A DNA stretch of 64,000 nucleotides from Lingula anatina (Eukaryota; Brachiopoda; Lingulata; Lingulida; Lingulidae): assembly GCF_001039355.2 (NCBI RefSeq), contig NW_019775512.1, positions 171,703 to 235,702 of the forward strand, written 5' to 3'. Each line of letters begins with the position of its first letter. The stretch's first letter is position 1. Under the pieces are notes generated by a model. It saw only the letters and a list, made by a program, of their open reading frames with translations. It searched no databases and was not told where the DNA came from. The position numbers were made by a program, and so were the translations under genes. Positions 1 to 13,277 of the stretch are shown here, piece after piece.

Positions 1-103
1 AAAACTCCTGAATTTGCTGATAAGAAGATCGCGTTTTTTAGTATCTGTTTTTGTTTTTTTTTTTAATTATATGCCTTATCAGCAGGTTAAATTTCATCTT
101 CAT

Positions 104-138
<35 letters not shown>

Positions 139-161
139 GTGTTAAAGTTCATTTTATTCAG

Positions 162-3100
162 GTTACAGACAGCAGATGTATTTCCACTTCGTAAAGGACG
201 CCGTGTACGCGTTCGCACACGCGCTGAAGAACATGCACAGCGCGTACTGCGGCGCAAACTTCACGGGGTTGTGCGAGGCCATGGAACCAGAAAAACTGAA
301 CGGGACTGCACTGTTGCACTTCATCAAGACGGTGAATTTTACTGGTAAGTGCGGGGAACATCTGGAGCGGTATTGATCTACCCTCTACCAGGCCCGCGGA
401 AAATATACGTATTCTTTTCAAAATGGCCGTCAATTTATTTAAAGACATCTGTAAATATCTAGTGAAAAAATCAATCTGTGGCCCTGGTAGAGGGTAGTAG
501 CGATCTCTCAAATGTGCATATAGGCCTGTTTCCAAGAAGTTAATTTACCAAAACGTGTATCAATTAACAGTGTCCACCATTTTTGAAGAATAAATCACAA
601 ATGGTGCGTCACACAAACAGTCACATCTTCCCCACTTTTCCTTGTTGTAAAGCTAGCTGATAACATGTTAAACCAACCGTTATTGTCAAATTTGATTCAA
701 CACATTAAGAAATTTAAGGACAGTTCCTCTGTTGATGTGCGATTCAGCTTGATTCACTTTTTTTCTGACCGAAAATATCTCATATTTCAGATAAAGCATC
801 AGGTCGGGAGTTCGCCTTTGTCAATGGCGTGGACGGCCCGCCTCGATACACTTACGTGCACTTTAAGAAGTTTAAAGGTTCGGAATACCGCTGGCATCTT
901 GTGGGGAACTATTCAGGTAGACAATGAAACGTTCGTTTCTGACGGAGAGTTGATCTGGCCCCCGTTTTACAAAAAAATCCAAAATCTTTAGCTGTCCAAA
1001 GTAAGAAATCAGGCTGCTTTTGATATTTTTTGTGAAGCACAACTTAGGTGACTCAATATTTCGCAGCTTAATTGTTAGTTATATTTGTAGAGCTTATATG
1101 AAATGAACAGGGACGGAGGAGGGTGATTTTTTAAAAATTGTTCCGTATGTCATCCATTGTCGCACTTGTGTGACATTCTCACCTCTCGAGATTTGACCGT
1201 GACTTACTTGAAGTTCATGGATGGAGCATTGAAACATTTTTGTAGATAATCATCATGTTAGTCATTTACATGTGAAGGCCTTGCTATCTCACTTGTTGGG
1301 ATTTTTTATAATCAAAAGAATTAGAGCGCATTCAGAACAGCGAACTAACAACTAACTAACGTGGATCAAATATGGACGACCCACTTGAATGCTTGTTTCT
1401 TAATCCCCGCGGGGAATCTGGGAATTAAGCGGCAAGCTTTCTAGTGGGTAGCCATATTTGATCTGCGGATCTGTTAGTATGCGGATCAACTTGTGCTGAA
1501 TGTGCTCTTAATTATACAATTTCCTATATCCATATCTCTTTTGTTTGCTGTTAGGTGTGTACGAAATCCCCCAACTGGACCTGAGTCCGGTGTTCCTGCA
1601 GGATCTGAGACTGTACCCTGCCTCCAGCTGCAAGGAGAAGTGTTCGCCGGGACAGGCGCAGGTTTGGTGTCGATTATACTCAAGTTTATACAGGCCGTAT
1701 GATGCGAGGGACAGTTACCCCCCCTCCTCCCCAGAGATCTTTTAAAAACGACTTTTGGGATATTTTCACAAAATTGTAGCAGTCAGGGTTTTGATAAATG
1801 TCATTGGGGGTCGGGTGGGGGGATACGAACCTGCCTGCACGTAATGGTCACGTTTTGGTACATGTAGGTCTTCAGTAACTGCCCGCCAATCATTTTGTTA
1901 CCCTACGGCCATGTTATATATGGGTTTAACAACATAAATATTTGAGTAAAGAGATCAGTAAAACCTCCGACACAAAAATAACTTGCAATTATGTATCAGT
2001 AATAAGGCACATAAAATCTTAGTGGTTGACCCAAAATATTTTAGATTGCATTTGTGATATGCTTCCTGTAATGTTCATTATCAATGCTCTATGCGTGGTC
2101 TGATGTTTCGATATATTTTTGCAACTACAGAAATCCAAGTATCTTCCGTATGGCATAAAGTCATATGTGACCAGTAAATTCCAAAAACTCGTTTTCTATG
2201 AGTCAAAAACACTACGCCTTTAACTGTAAGAAAACTATCTGTTCTCCTTATAAGCGATGTAACACACAAAAAATATTCATTTTGTTCCAGGTCCATCTGA
2301 AGGACAACTCCTGTTGCTGGGTGTGCACCAATTGCACGGAGAACCAGTTTCTCCCCACACCAGACAAATGTGACACATGCGCACTTGGTACCTGGCCCAA
2401 TAGTCACTACAACGCGTGCGAACCACTTCCGCTGACGTATATGAGTCACGTGAACGGATGGGGCATCGGATCGTGCGTGTTCGCCGTGATTGGCATGGTG
2501 GTGTGCATTGTGATTGGAGCTGTGTTCCACGTGTACCGTGACACGCCCGTCATCAAGGCGTCGGGCAGAGAGCTCAGCTATGTTCTTTTAGCAGGAATAT
2601 TTCTGTCGTATTCGTCTCCCTTGATCTTTGTCGCCAAGCCCAGTGCCGCCACGTGCGCCCTCACGCGCATCCTTCTAGGCGTCTGCTACACCGTCTGCTA
2701 TGCCGCCATCTTGACCAAAACCAACAGAATTTCTCGTATCTTCTTACACGATTCGAGCTCCACAACCAAGACTAAGTTTACTGATCCCAAGTCGTCCCTG
2801 ATGATCGTGTTCTGTTTCACATCGGTGGAGCTGGTGATTTTGGCGGTTTGGCTGATAGCAATACGGCCCGACATAGCCCACAGCTATCCCACCAGCAGAG
2901 ACAATATCCTCATATGCGCTGGTGCTAACGGCGTCGGCTACCTCATAGCTCTAGCCTATCCATTCCTTCTAATTATCCTCTGCACCGTGTATGCCGTTAA
3001 GACGCGGAAAACTCCAGACGGGTTCAACGAGGCCCGCTACATCGCCTTTACCAACTACACCACCTGTGTCCTATGGCTGGCATTCGTCCCCATGTATATA

Positions 3101-4404
3101 GCCACGCCCACTCACGACATCCGGGTTTTCACCATGTGCATGGCGGTAGCACTGAGCGGGACGGTTCAACTTGCCTGCCTGTTTATGCCTAAGCTGTATA
3201 TAGTGCTGTTACACCCTGAAAAGAATACCCGAGAAGCCGTCATGACCAAGAAACGGTCCATGAGCAACACTTCGGGATGGAGCAACAGCCATATGATATA
3301 TGGGGAGAGTATGTGATTTTTGTCAGCAAAGTTCTTGTTTTGTTTTTATCATTATGGATTTGCTTGAAGGTTGATGCATTTATGGATATTAAATGAGTGG
3401 ATTTCAAATGGTATATCGGAAGAGTGGATTGAATGAAGAATGAGTCAGTGTGTGTTATACTTATCAGTTTCTACCCATCTCATTTCTACCCGTCGCTTTA
3501 TTTACAGTCGTGTTACAAAGTGATCAATTTTATCGATGCTGAAAAAAAACACACTGCAGCAGTTTTAAGTTTTATTTTCATGTCTGTTTCAGATAACGTC
3601 CACCTCACAATCCCAGCGACAGATAACCGAAGCTCTGGGATCATGTCCATGGATTCCGCCTTCAACTTGTCCCACGCCACAGACTCCATAGGACTCGGCA
3701 GCACACCGCACTGTGCTTCTACTCAAGAGACGCAAATCACGGTCGAAACGAGCGCTGCCACAAACGGCGATGTTTTGAGAGAAAATCGTGCTCGTACTCA
3801 TTCCTTAACTACTGATCAAAACGAACACGATCTAAAGAGAAAGTCTGGTTCTTGTGATGGAGTAAATCAAATACAGAATGATACGGGGGTGTTTGGAGAC
3901 AATAACATATTTCCCACTTCGCGCTCAGATCCAAATCTGCTTTCTGTCACGTCATTTGGTGACGGTATAATAAGACCTTTCGCCACGAGCACACCACGCA
4001 CAGGATCACGGGATGTGCACGTGGACAGCACAAAGGAAGACCTTTCAAGTTGGAGGTCACTGCGACAAATACATTCCGCTCCAAACTCTAGACCCAGGTC
4101 GCCTGTGACTCTGCGATATAGCAAATCTGAACGTTTAAGTGGTTCGCACCAACAGTTACACTCAAGAGACGAAGTCGGCATTAGAACCCATCCAGTAATA
4201 AGTGCATCAGTTGTCTCCAATTTCCCTCTAGATATATCGTCAGATGGGAACAAAAGCCACTCTTTTGCTCAAGAAGCAACTACATGTACGCAAAAAGCTC
4301 AGAAGAGATTAGACTTTGAGGACGCTGACACAGGTGCCAAGAGAAACAAGATTGGGAGTAAGAGATATGACCGCTGCAATCAGGACGGGAACGGTTGTAT
4401 ATGA
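162..4404 (+). CDS. Metabotropic glutamate receptor-like class C GPCR, 3' part (last 5 coding exons)
   Basis: Exons 162-344, 791-916, 1555-1661, 2291-3308 and 3593-4404 join in phase (phases 1, 1, 0, 1) into 747 residues plus stop; earlier exons lie left of the window. The order is the end of the Venus-flytrap ligand domain (FVKDAVYAFAHAL), a nine-cysteine linker (CKEKC, SCCWVCTNC, KCDTC, ACEP), seven membrane segments at about residues 192-445, and a tail of about 300 residues. Family hallmarks include YRDTPVIKASGRELSY after TM1, AKP and TKTNRI in the second and third segments, NEARYIAFTNYTTC, and MPKLYIVLLHPEKN after TM7. The family senses extracellular glutamate or related ligands and signals through G proteins. 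The position aligning with vertebrate mGluR1 Lys409 is Tyr here (YRQQMYF), so the ligand may differ. The tail is Ser/Thr-rich and not recognisable. GABA-B and calcium-sensing receptors fit the 7TM motifs less well. Confidence 0.92.
378..497. mobile_element. 120-bp MITE with 15-bp terminal inverted repeats in an mGluR-like intron
   Basis: The ends are perfect inverted copies (ctaccctctaccagg and its reverse complement) and the interior is AT-rich. The same terminal sequence recurs at the ends of the larger element at 26266-26720 and of its second copy at 35525-35970, so this is a short member of that family. Confidence 0.75.
1338..1478. mobile_element. Small foldback element in an mGluR-like intron
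   Basis: Imperfect inverted arms (gatcaaatatgg near 1364 and ccatatttgatc near 1451, with outer actaac and gttagt) enclose a ccgcgggg palindrome. The left flank attagagcgcattcag recurs at 5889. It resembles the Cccgcgggg-centred elements in the EMC1 introns. Confidence 0.5.
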
Positions 4405-6525
4405 AGTACCTCTTGCAAAAGGTTCATTTCTATCGTATTTGAAGTTGTTAGTGCTTGTTAATACTAAGATTTTACAACATACACAACTTACTGCATTTAT
4501 GATCGGGCGGAACGAATTACTTTGTATCGCGTTGTCGGGCAAATGGCAACAATTTACCAAGTCTGCTTGTTCAGAACGCAATATGTGCAACAGAAAACAA
4601 GAAATTGTGTTGGCGCTCGTCATATCTCTTTCAAGTGAAGCAATTCCTTCATAAAAACGCTGGTCAAGCATTTGTCAAAATGTCAATTTTTTAGTTGACG
4701 TGAATTTTGAGCTATAATATTTTTCTTATATTTGTCTGTCTCTCTATCCATATAAATATCCATTGGTGCATTTGCTTGCAATGGAGTACGCACACACACA
4801 CACGCGCACGGTCGTCGTTATGCATATGAGAGGATTACATGCATCTAAATCATTATGTAAATAACAAAGGTTATACATTGTACATTCACAAAAATTTATC
4901 TGGTCATTTCTTGTCTCTAAAACATATTCCCGAGTTTTTGATTGCAGCAGAGAAGGCAATTTCTTTTTCCCCTCAGGTGGCGCTATAGTACGGTCTGATA
5001 TGTCAAACATGGCAAAAACTGATCAAAATGTGCATTGGACCATATTAGGATAGCCGGTGACCTACATAATGTCGTTTTATTTTTGGGGTGGGTTAGGTCT
5101 TGGTGTTTATTTTCTTCTGATATATTTTGAAATATGTTGAACATTAATGTCTATTCCATGTAACTGTTTTGTTTGATGAACTGATAGTGAAGTTGTACCT
5201 GATCAAATAGTGGCGAGAACTGAAAAGAAAAGGCGCCAGCTGTATCCTGCCTCCCCCATGAATAGAATTGCTCCTTCACTCTAGAAATACATGTCACTTC
5301 TTCCTCAGTGCTGAGAGATCAGGCAGTGGATACGAGACGGTCTGGATACTAAGTATACAAATATTACAATTTCAGTCGATTCAATATATGTCTATGATAG
5401 TGATGTAATGTTTTATTTGTGTTTCATTTTTGTAATGAATTTTGAAACCTGAATGCTTTTAGAGTTGGTCATTTCACAATATTTTCCATCGTACTATTTC
5501 GTTTCCTCCTACATTTCATCTCATCACGTCTCCTAAACATGTGAAATGCTGTTGCACTTCTTATTTGATGTTTTGGTCGGTAAAATAGTGAGGACAGTAA
5601 TTTTTTTTCGAGAGAAAATGTCACGAAGAGGAAGATACCGTGAAGTGACCTGTGGAAAAAAAACTTAGCCTATAATCATGTATATCTTTAGTGACTGTCC
5701 GGTACTTAATGAAAGGATATTATGTTGGTATTATGATATATGTCCATTTTCAAAGTAAAGAACATAACGTAAGCATAGCAATATACGTCCTTATGAAATT
5801 TTGACAAGATTCCAAAAACAATGCTGTATGTTTCACATCATAAAAATGTGTGGGGTACATTGCAGATGTAGTGACATGTGGCTGACATATTAGAGCGCAT
5901 TCAGATGACCCAAATGCGATCTTATAAGATCAACCTTCCGAAGCATAGGGGGCGAGCTGAGAGACCGAAATGCTATTTGATGTGAATGTTGATTGCACTT
6001 TCGATATTGATGACCAATGCCTATTTCACTCTTTTCATTCAAAACGCTCTGTCCAGTTGTATTTTTGAGTGGCTTTTGATTTATATGGCATCAGGAATTT
6101 TGCAGTGATTTACAAATTGAATATTGACTATTTGCAATGTTGCTAAGAGTGGTCATTAATTTTCACCGATTCAAAAAAAAAAAAAAAAAAAACTTTTGTT
6201 TCGGTGATTCGCCCCTTATGCCTTGAAACATGTTCTTTGCTAATTAAGATAATTCTCAGTTTGCTGCCTTTGCTTTTGTTGAATACTACCATTTACGATT
6301 TTCTTCAGTTTGACAGCAAGTGTAAAAGTGTAACTAAGATATAATGGATTTCAGTAAGCAAAACTACTGACTTTATCTTGGTTTAATCCTTCATTTGACT
6401 TTCTTATTATAGGACATAAGTTTGTATCTACTGGTACAAAGAGTGCACTTGAAGTTTAAGTTTACTTGAAGATTCCAGCTACATTAAAACCTTTTGTATT
6501 TATGCACATTTTCACGATCAAGTTC

Positions 6526-6529
<4 letters not shown>

Positions 6530-6601
<72 letters not shown>
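6530..6601. repeat. (TA)n microsatellite, about 36 units
   Basis: Uninterrupted TA dinucleotide run. Such runs readily extrude hairpins and are prone to length polymorphism. Confidence 0.97.
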
Positions 6602-6605
<4 letters not shown>

Positions 6606-7282
6606 CTATGAGGGGAAAAAACAGTTCATGTAGATATAGAATTAGATTAAAAATTCATTTTGCATGTATGTATGACTTTTTTTTAGAGAATGTCCATTTT
6701 TATTATCAAACTTACGAGCATTTTACTATTCAGTTTGAGCCATGCATATGGAATAATACTCAATGCAATTTCATTTTTAAATACATTCAATGCTGCTTCT
6801 AGCTTAATACAGCAAATTATTTTTTCTGGAAACTTCGGCAATTTCTTTTTTAACCAGGGTATGCCCTGTCATAACTCTTGTAAAAGTGGGATCTACAACC
6901 TCGTTTTCATAGTGCAAGGTCCTAATTTTTACCAGCACGAGTGAAACCCCTTTCAAAGTCCCTTCTTGAAAAAAAAAGTGAATACCGTGCATAGAGTGCG
7001 AAATAAAATTATTGTTTGTATTTATGTTAATTTGGTCAATAAAATTGTAATCTAAATTACAATCATTGAAAAATGATTACCGGTTCTGAGAAGTACAATA
7101 CGAAACGTTTTATTATGAAATATATCTGACATGTGTTTAGAAAGTTGGTAAACATATATTGCAAGATATTTCGAATTGACAGTAAATGCAAGGAGCACAT
7201 GCTCTGCCCAGTGAATTTTTACCCGGATTCTGATAACTGTGCCTGTTGTCTCTTTTGTAATAATAAGTTTTGTATGGGACGT

Positions 7283-7402
7283 TTTTGAAATTTTATATTA
7301 CCATTCTAATGTAATGTTTCATAATTCATACGGATATGTCTATTTTGAAATTTTGTATTACCATTCTAATGTAATGTTTCATAATTCATACGGATATGTC
7401 TA
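7283..7402. repeat. Exact 60-bp tandem duplication (two units)
   Basis: Units 7283-7342 and 7343-7402 differ at a single base (ttttatatta versus ttttgtatta), so the duplication is recent. No coding potential. Confidence 0.95.
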
Positions 7403-7663
7403 TTACTGAATGAATGTTGAGATTTATTTCACTAATGACAATTTTTGGCAAATGTAAGTAAAATTGGTAAGTGTCGCTCTTTAGTGTCGCGTTAAATATT
7501 TGATACGACCATTTTTAGAAATTATTTCACAGTTTGTTATGGTTATATAGAGAAAAAAAGTGGCCGATTCAGGACATTCAAAGGAGTCAAATTAGGAAGT
7601 TTGGATAATTGGAGCACTTTTCTTGATTATGCGAGTCCAGAATTGTATTGTTGTTAATTATGT

Positions 7664-7694
7664 TATGTATGTATGTATGTATGTATGTATGTAT
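7664..7694. repeat. (TATG)n microsatellite
   Basis: About eight tetranucleotide units. Confidence 0.9.
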
Positions 7695-8111
7695 TTATGA
7701 ATTATTATTATTTTATTGGGGTGGGGGAGGGACACAAGATCCACCATTTTTAAAAGGGATAATTTGCAAAAAAAAAAAATCTTTCCTTTTTCTGAACTGT
7801 TTTGAAATCAGTAAGATCAAGATAAGAAAAGTAGTTAAGTTGATAGTTTATTTGTCAATTAGAATAAAAAAATTGTTACACCCTTGAGCGATTCCTCATA
7901 CAGACAGTAATTTTGCGTCATATTATATACTAGAACATTGTAAACTTACAGCGACAAAGATATATCTAAGAAAATGCCGTTTAACAGGCATGTATTGTTA
8001 TTGTATAAATGCAAAAATAAACGACAATCTATTTGTACATGGAAAATTATTTTGCTCTTAATAAAATTTTTGAAATATATCCAAAATGTCTTAGCGTTTT
8101 TACTGACGGCT

Positions 8112-8330
8112 ACGTGGCTCAGTGGTAGCTTGGGGTCGGGGTTGGGTTTCGAATTTTGGCTTGGGTACCATGAAACTACTGAATGGGACTTAAACAATTT
8201 CCTTTTGGTTACTATAAGTAGAAAGTCTACTTAGGGAGGGTGGGTGGGAACACATAGTGTAGTGGATAGCACGCTTGCCTCTGAATCAGCAGAACGCCGG
8301 TTCGATTCTTGGCTCCTCTAGGTCCCAGCA
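8112..8330 (+). mobile_element. tRNA-derived SINE-like region with two pol III promoter pairs
   Basis: The first unit has a perfect box A (tggctcagtgg, 8115-8125) and a degraded box B (gtttcgaattt, about 8147). The second has box A tagtgtagtgg (8255-8265) and a near-consensus box B ggttcgattct (8299-8309). The acceptor arms do not pair, so neither is a working tRNA gene. Two tRNA-like heads in the same orientation suggest a dimeric SINE or two adjacent insertions. Confidence 0.6.
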
Positions 8331-11148
8331 AATTACTTTTTGGCGAAAAAAAATCAAAATAAGACAATTTAAACACTTCAATAGAATCAAACGAATGTAG
8401 AAATTCCAAGGTAGATTGATGGCTGTTGGTAAGACATATCACTCTCCTGATGGTGTTCGAGTCGAGAAAGGAATCGATAAGCAATGTAGAAAATCAAAGT
8501 TTATTTTTCGTAAATAACATCACAAAAATGCCGACAAATACAGAGTATATCAATTTTGAAAAACCTAAATGGCAAATGCAATTACCATTACAACATGACA
8601 CTTCGAAATACAGAATAAAATAAAGAGCTTCATAACCGGCAAATAAAACGTTGGAGATTGTATGTAGTTTGAAATTTGCTACTCAAAATACTAATCCTTT
8701 TGATACTTGAAGTTGACACTAGTATATATTGCCTTCTTATTGATCATATATTCAACTGAAGCACACTTTTGTCCAAATCCAGTGGTAAGAATGATACCGA
8801 AATATCAAAAGTCTGTTAAACAATAGTGCACCAAATATAACAGTAAACATTTTCATAATTAAACAAAAAAACTTTTTGCTCGTTTGCTACGAATTTTTAA
8901 ATTTTCTATTTGGAGAGGATTGACAAAAGTTAGCATTCTATAAAATTCCATCTATTGGTTTATGGGGAATACCGAACCGGTCGTTCATGCACAGTACTCT
9001 AGCTAGATATCACTAATTGATAATTTTACAACAAATACTTTGTCAGTTTCATTTTCATGCATCACTTAAAGAAGACGTTACAGAGGGAAAATACTGACAT
9101 GGGGTGATCTATGCAAGAGGTTTCATCGTTTTTTATGTTGTAATTGGGAAAGATAATTTAAATTAGTTTTGCGAGATATTTACTCAGTAGACAAAAAATA
9201 TCTAACCTTATGACACGTTGATTCAAATGATTTAGTTAACCTTTCCTTTATTTCATCAACATTATTTCTGTAAAATAAGAACTACAAGTGTAGTTTCGGT
9301 TTTGAGAAAAGGATGTTATAAAGAAATGTGTGGACGAACTACAGTGAAAAACGCAGTGTGCGGAAAGAGTACTGTAATACAACGCTGTTAAGTATTGTAA
9401 CATATATTAAGTAAACAACATGTAGGGTTGACGCCTAGCGAGATTTACCCCAAATGTTTTTTCTTTTCTTTCTAATTATCAAGTGCAACTTTTCCTTTGA
9501 TACACGTTTTGATTCAGAATATTACAACCCAGAGCAAACAGTATATTCCATATAAAATGTCAACCCTGCATATGAACTAAAAGACAAACTTCAGCAAGCG
9601 AGAAAAATCTTGACATGAACGCTGGCGTCTTAGCTGTGGACACTTCGATCTTGTATACTATAGTTAAATGTTGGAGTCTCTGAAAGTAAAAGACAAAATT
9701 CACATTCACGAAAGGATCTCTAAGGGTTTGATAAAGCTGTATGTTATCATTAATTGAGAAATTCATTTCGGTACATATACATTGTAGTATTATATTATGA
9801 AAACCACTAATTATAACGTCTAACCTAAAACGAATATACACATGATACCACCACATACTTTATAATTACATTATTTTTATTTTCATATACACTGTAACAC
9901 AACATACTCTGTCTTAAATCTGTCTTAAATACATGCGTAAGAAGAATTATAAAAAAGATACCAGTGTTTGGATTTCGCAGAAATTCGCAGAAGTGATATA
10001 AAAAAGAAAAAAGAAAAGACAAAGGACAAAAAAATTGACAGAAGGGTCAATTTTACATAAATATACATGATTTAAGAAAGAAAAATGAAATAATCAATTC
10101 GGATTTTGCTGGAGAGGGACTCACAAAATTAGGGAATGACCTTCCTTCTCTCAGAAAATATGTTTATAACAGAACACGTGGGCAAATTAACAGTAATTTA
10201 TAGGGCACTGGAATGGAGAAATTACTTGGTTTTGTCAGTTTTTTCCCCGGGTAGGTGTTGGATAATTTTGTAATCCGAGCGCTGGAAAATTTAGGTCAAA
10301 TATCTAAATCCAAAAGTGCGCCCATACGAGCTGTGAATGTAGATACCTGCATAGTCGTCTTGCTTTGTTTAAGACGGAATAACGCGTTCAGGTCTTTGGG
10401 TAGCTGGGATAATCTTCTTACTTCAGTTTATTGGCTAACGTGTTTCCCCTGGAAAAATAACAGAAGACAAACTATGTAGGCTAAGCTTCAAGCTGAATAT
10501 TGACTTCTAAGGGAAGGCATCGTTCACGTTGATTAGTATCTCCCTATGGTCACCATACCTTAAATGGGAAATGCCGCATTTTGGGAAAATATCGTCAAAT
10601 CCAAATACGCAACGTTGACGTATATCATCTATTCAGTACTTACAACAGACTGATGCAGCTTTCAGTGGCAAATTTTTGGCCTACATGTGGAAATTGTAGC
10701 AATGTGGCATGGTGTCCCTTTGTCCTCCATATTCTGTCGACCTTGGTCCTATTTGAACACTTCTCACCAAAACGCTTACCTGATTTACATAATAATATCG
10801 GGATTGTGTTAGAGAAGACAAGATACGATTTATACCCACTCTAAAAAATCACCCTCAAATTACTGTACAAATTACCCATTTGGTCATGCTTATAAATTCG
10901 TAAGACAGTAGTTTGACTCAGATAAATGATGCTATTCTCATTAGCACAATACAGTTTAAATGCAGTAGTATATAGTACAAGCACTGTATAAGTGTCATAC
11001 ATACATACACATCTGCACGTCCACGATACTGGGTAACAACAATGGGACATAGGCAACATGGCGTCGATCTTGGGACCACGCTTTCCGCTTAAAATATGTA
11101 TCATATCGTGTTTTATATTCATAAATTTTGGAAAATGTTACATTAAAC

Positions 11149-11180
11149 CTTGGACCTAAATAGGCCTATTTAGGTCCAAG
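11149..11180. mobile_element. 32-bp perfect palindrome with 7-bp flanking direct repeat
   Basis: Half-site cttggacctaaatagg is followed directly by its exact reverse complement. It is flanked on both sides by attaaac. The other copy of this segment has a single attaaac and no palindrome (about 13374-13381), so this is an insertion of 32 bp plus a 7-bp target-site duplication. Confidence 0.85.
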
Positions 11181-12899
11181 ATTAAACACAACCAAAGATC
11201 ATCAAGAAAGAGTACACTTAACTTCACAGAGTTGGGAAAGCACGCTGCGATCCTTAATCGGCTGTGACCCAGCGACGACATGAAAAATTTCCTCTCTTGT
11301 GTGCACGCTCTCCGTTTATAAAATACATCGTATTTTTCTTCATATTCATATAGTTTGGAAAATGTAACATTAAACACATAAAATGATTATCAGGGATGAG
11401 TACACTTAGCTCCACAGAGTTGGGAAAGCTCATTGTGATCCTGAATCGGCGGTAAAACAGCGATGACATGAAGTCGTTTTTCGCGAGTTACACGCCAAAA
11501 AGTGGGGACCGGGTATAGCTAATTTATTTAGCCTCATTTAACATTCATGTGAGCGGGTCATAATGTCATCAGTGGAAATCTTCACTCTTTACGCTAAGTG
11601 CCTGGAAATGAATGGGGAAACGAAACTACACGCTAGCTGTGGTTTCGTTGTCGTGCGAGTCTGGAGGACACGAAAAAGGATTGGGTCATAACATCTCTGA
11701 ATACACGCTCAGATGACAGGATTTCCTTACTCATTGTTTTTTTATGAAAAGCAGACTGTATTTCAGATATTTAAACCCCGAAATTAAACGATTTTAATAG
11801 TTCACGTGTATGGGAGATAATACTTTGTACTGCAGTTGAAAACGGTAACGATATTAACGCACAGCAACCCGGTTTCGTCACCCATCAAAATTTGCGACGA
11901 AGAGCAATTTTTGTTTTTCTCTAGTGTGTGTGTGCCCTAAAATATGTTTTTCTCAAAACATCAGTTGTAAGTATACATAAAATGTTGGGTTCTTTTATGC
12001 TTTGTACATTGTGATAAACACAATTATACGTCTTTATCAATCCCAGATACATGTATTTCTCTTTTACGAACAAGAATATGCACAGTCTTAGTGTTCAGTT
12101 TTGGTATATTTGGCTAAATGAAAAAAATACTTATTTGCTTTTTTGTAAGCTAGTCAACACTCGCCCTCAGTTTATGAATTCCCTTCTGTTTGCTTTACAA
12201 TTATAATCTGCTTGCTGACTTCCTTCGGTTCTTCCTTCGGTTTCTGATTACATACTCAGTAGTTTTAAACAATGCATGAAAGTCCGGGTTTTGAGTATGC
12301 TTGTGATTGTCACGACGGTATAGAAATGAAATGAAGATACGATATGAAATTACAAACCTCCTGGGTCACGTAAGGATATTCTTGACAGCAATGTAGCTTT
12401 GTACTTCTCCTTTCAAATAGGAGAGTAAGGTTATTAGTATAAGGACAATGATCTTAAATGCTAATGAGTCGGCTTCCTTAATTGGCCCTTTGGTAATATC
12501 TGAGCGCTTTAATAAATGCTAGAAGATTACTTTACCTTCGAATCAGACAATATTTAGAGGGTGAACCAGACGTTTACAACTTCCGCGAATGAACCTTTCA
12601 AATCAAAGAAATAAGCATTCAGCTCTGAACTATATCGGGACATTCATCTATTCAAAAGCGTAATTGCCCCCGGCAACTACTGTGCCTGTAGTTTATAACT
12701 CCGTCGTTTGACAAAAAAGTTTCACTTGTGCTTTAACTTTATAATGATAGTCAAATACAGAGTTAGTTTTACGAGTATGTCAATTCGGAGAATTCGCATC
12801 TCTTATTTTAACATTAGGCAAATCGCTCCTAACTGCAGTCTTTTTTTTAATGACCAATTGGATTTTCTGCCATGCTGTTCATAGTGATCTCACTACTTA

Positions 12900-13124
12900 A
12901 ACCCCCTTTACACTGGACGGCGTTCTTTCTACGTCCTTTATGCGACCATGAAACTGGCATCGCTGTGGTCGTAGAAAAAGGAGGCACAAGCTTCACTGTG
13001 GTTGCAAAATGGGTGCTCAATGATCAGCCAATTGTCGGCACGTAAAGAATTATTATTTTTCTACTGTCAAACGTTGCCGTACTACAGGACGCAGAAAGAA
13101 CGCCGTCCAGCGTAAAAGGAGCTT
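12900..13124. mobile_element. MITE with ggacggcgttctttc termini (copy A)
   Basis: The left end cactggacggcgttcttt is mirrored by aaagaacgccgtccagcg at the right, with a little over 200 bp between the outer ends. No coding capacity. It recurs in copy B. Confidence 0.85.
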
Positions 13125-13277
13125 TACTTTGCTTCACAATAATTTAACCTTTGGCTATCATCCAATAATGATGTCTTTTTACAAAGTTGTAAGCACTTCG
13201 TCAGTAGTAAATAATAGAGAGAGTTGACTGTGTGCGCATGCCCTTCCCTCTGATGTTTGAATTACAACTCAACTCNC

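Larger units (their letters stand above)
4405..11044. other. Intergenic region without recognisable genes
   Basis: This holds the presumed 3' UTR and flank of the mGluR-like gene, then AT-rich sequence. Simple repeats are CA at 4793-4810, poly-A at 6173-6192, TA at 6530-6601 and TATG at 7664-7694. A 60-bp tandem duplication and a tRNA-like SINE are listed separately. No open frame in either strand resembles a known protein. Confidence 0.6.
11045..13274. repeat. 2.2-kb tandem duplication, copy A
   Basis: The sequence from ggacataggcaacatggc onward recurs from 13278 with scattered substitutions and small indels. It is non-coding. It contains an internal pair of ~200-bp related units (about 11075-11282 and 11303-11470, sharing cacagagttgggaaagc) and a MITE at 12900-13124. 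It ends one base before an isolated N (13276). Two haplotypes joined in tandem would explain this as well as a true duplication. Confidence 0.9.

Noticed and set aside
8245-8330. Possible tRNA gene
   Set aside because: Promoter boxes are present but acceptor and anticodon stems do not pair, so SINE origin is more likely.
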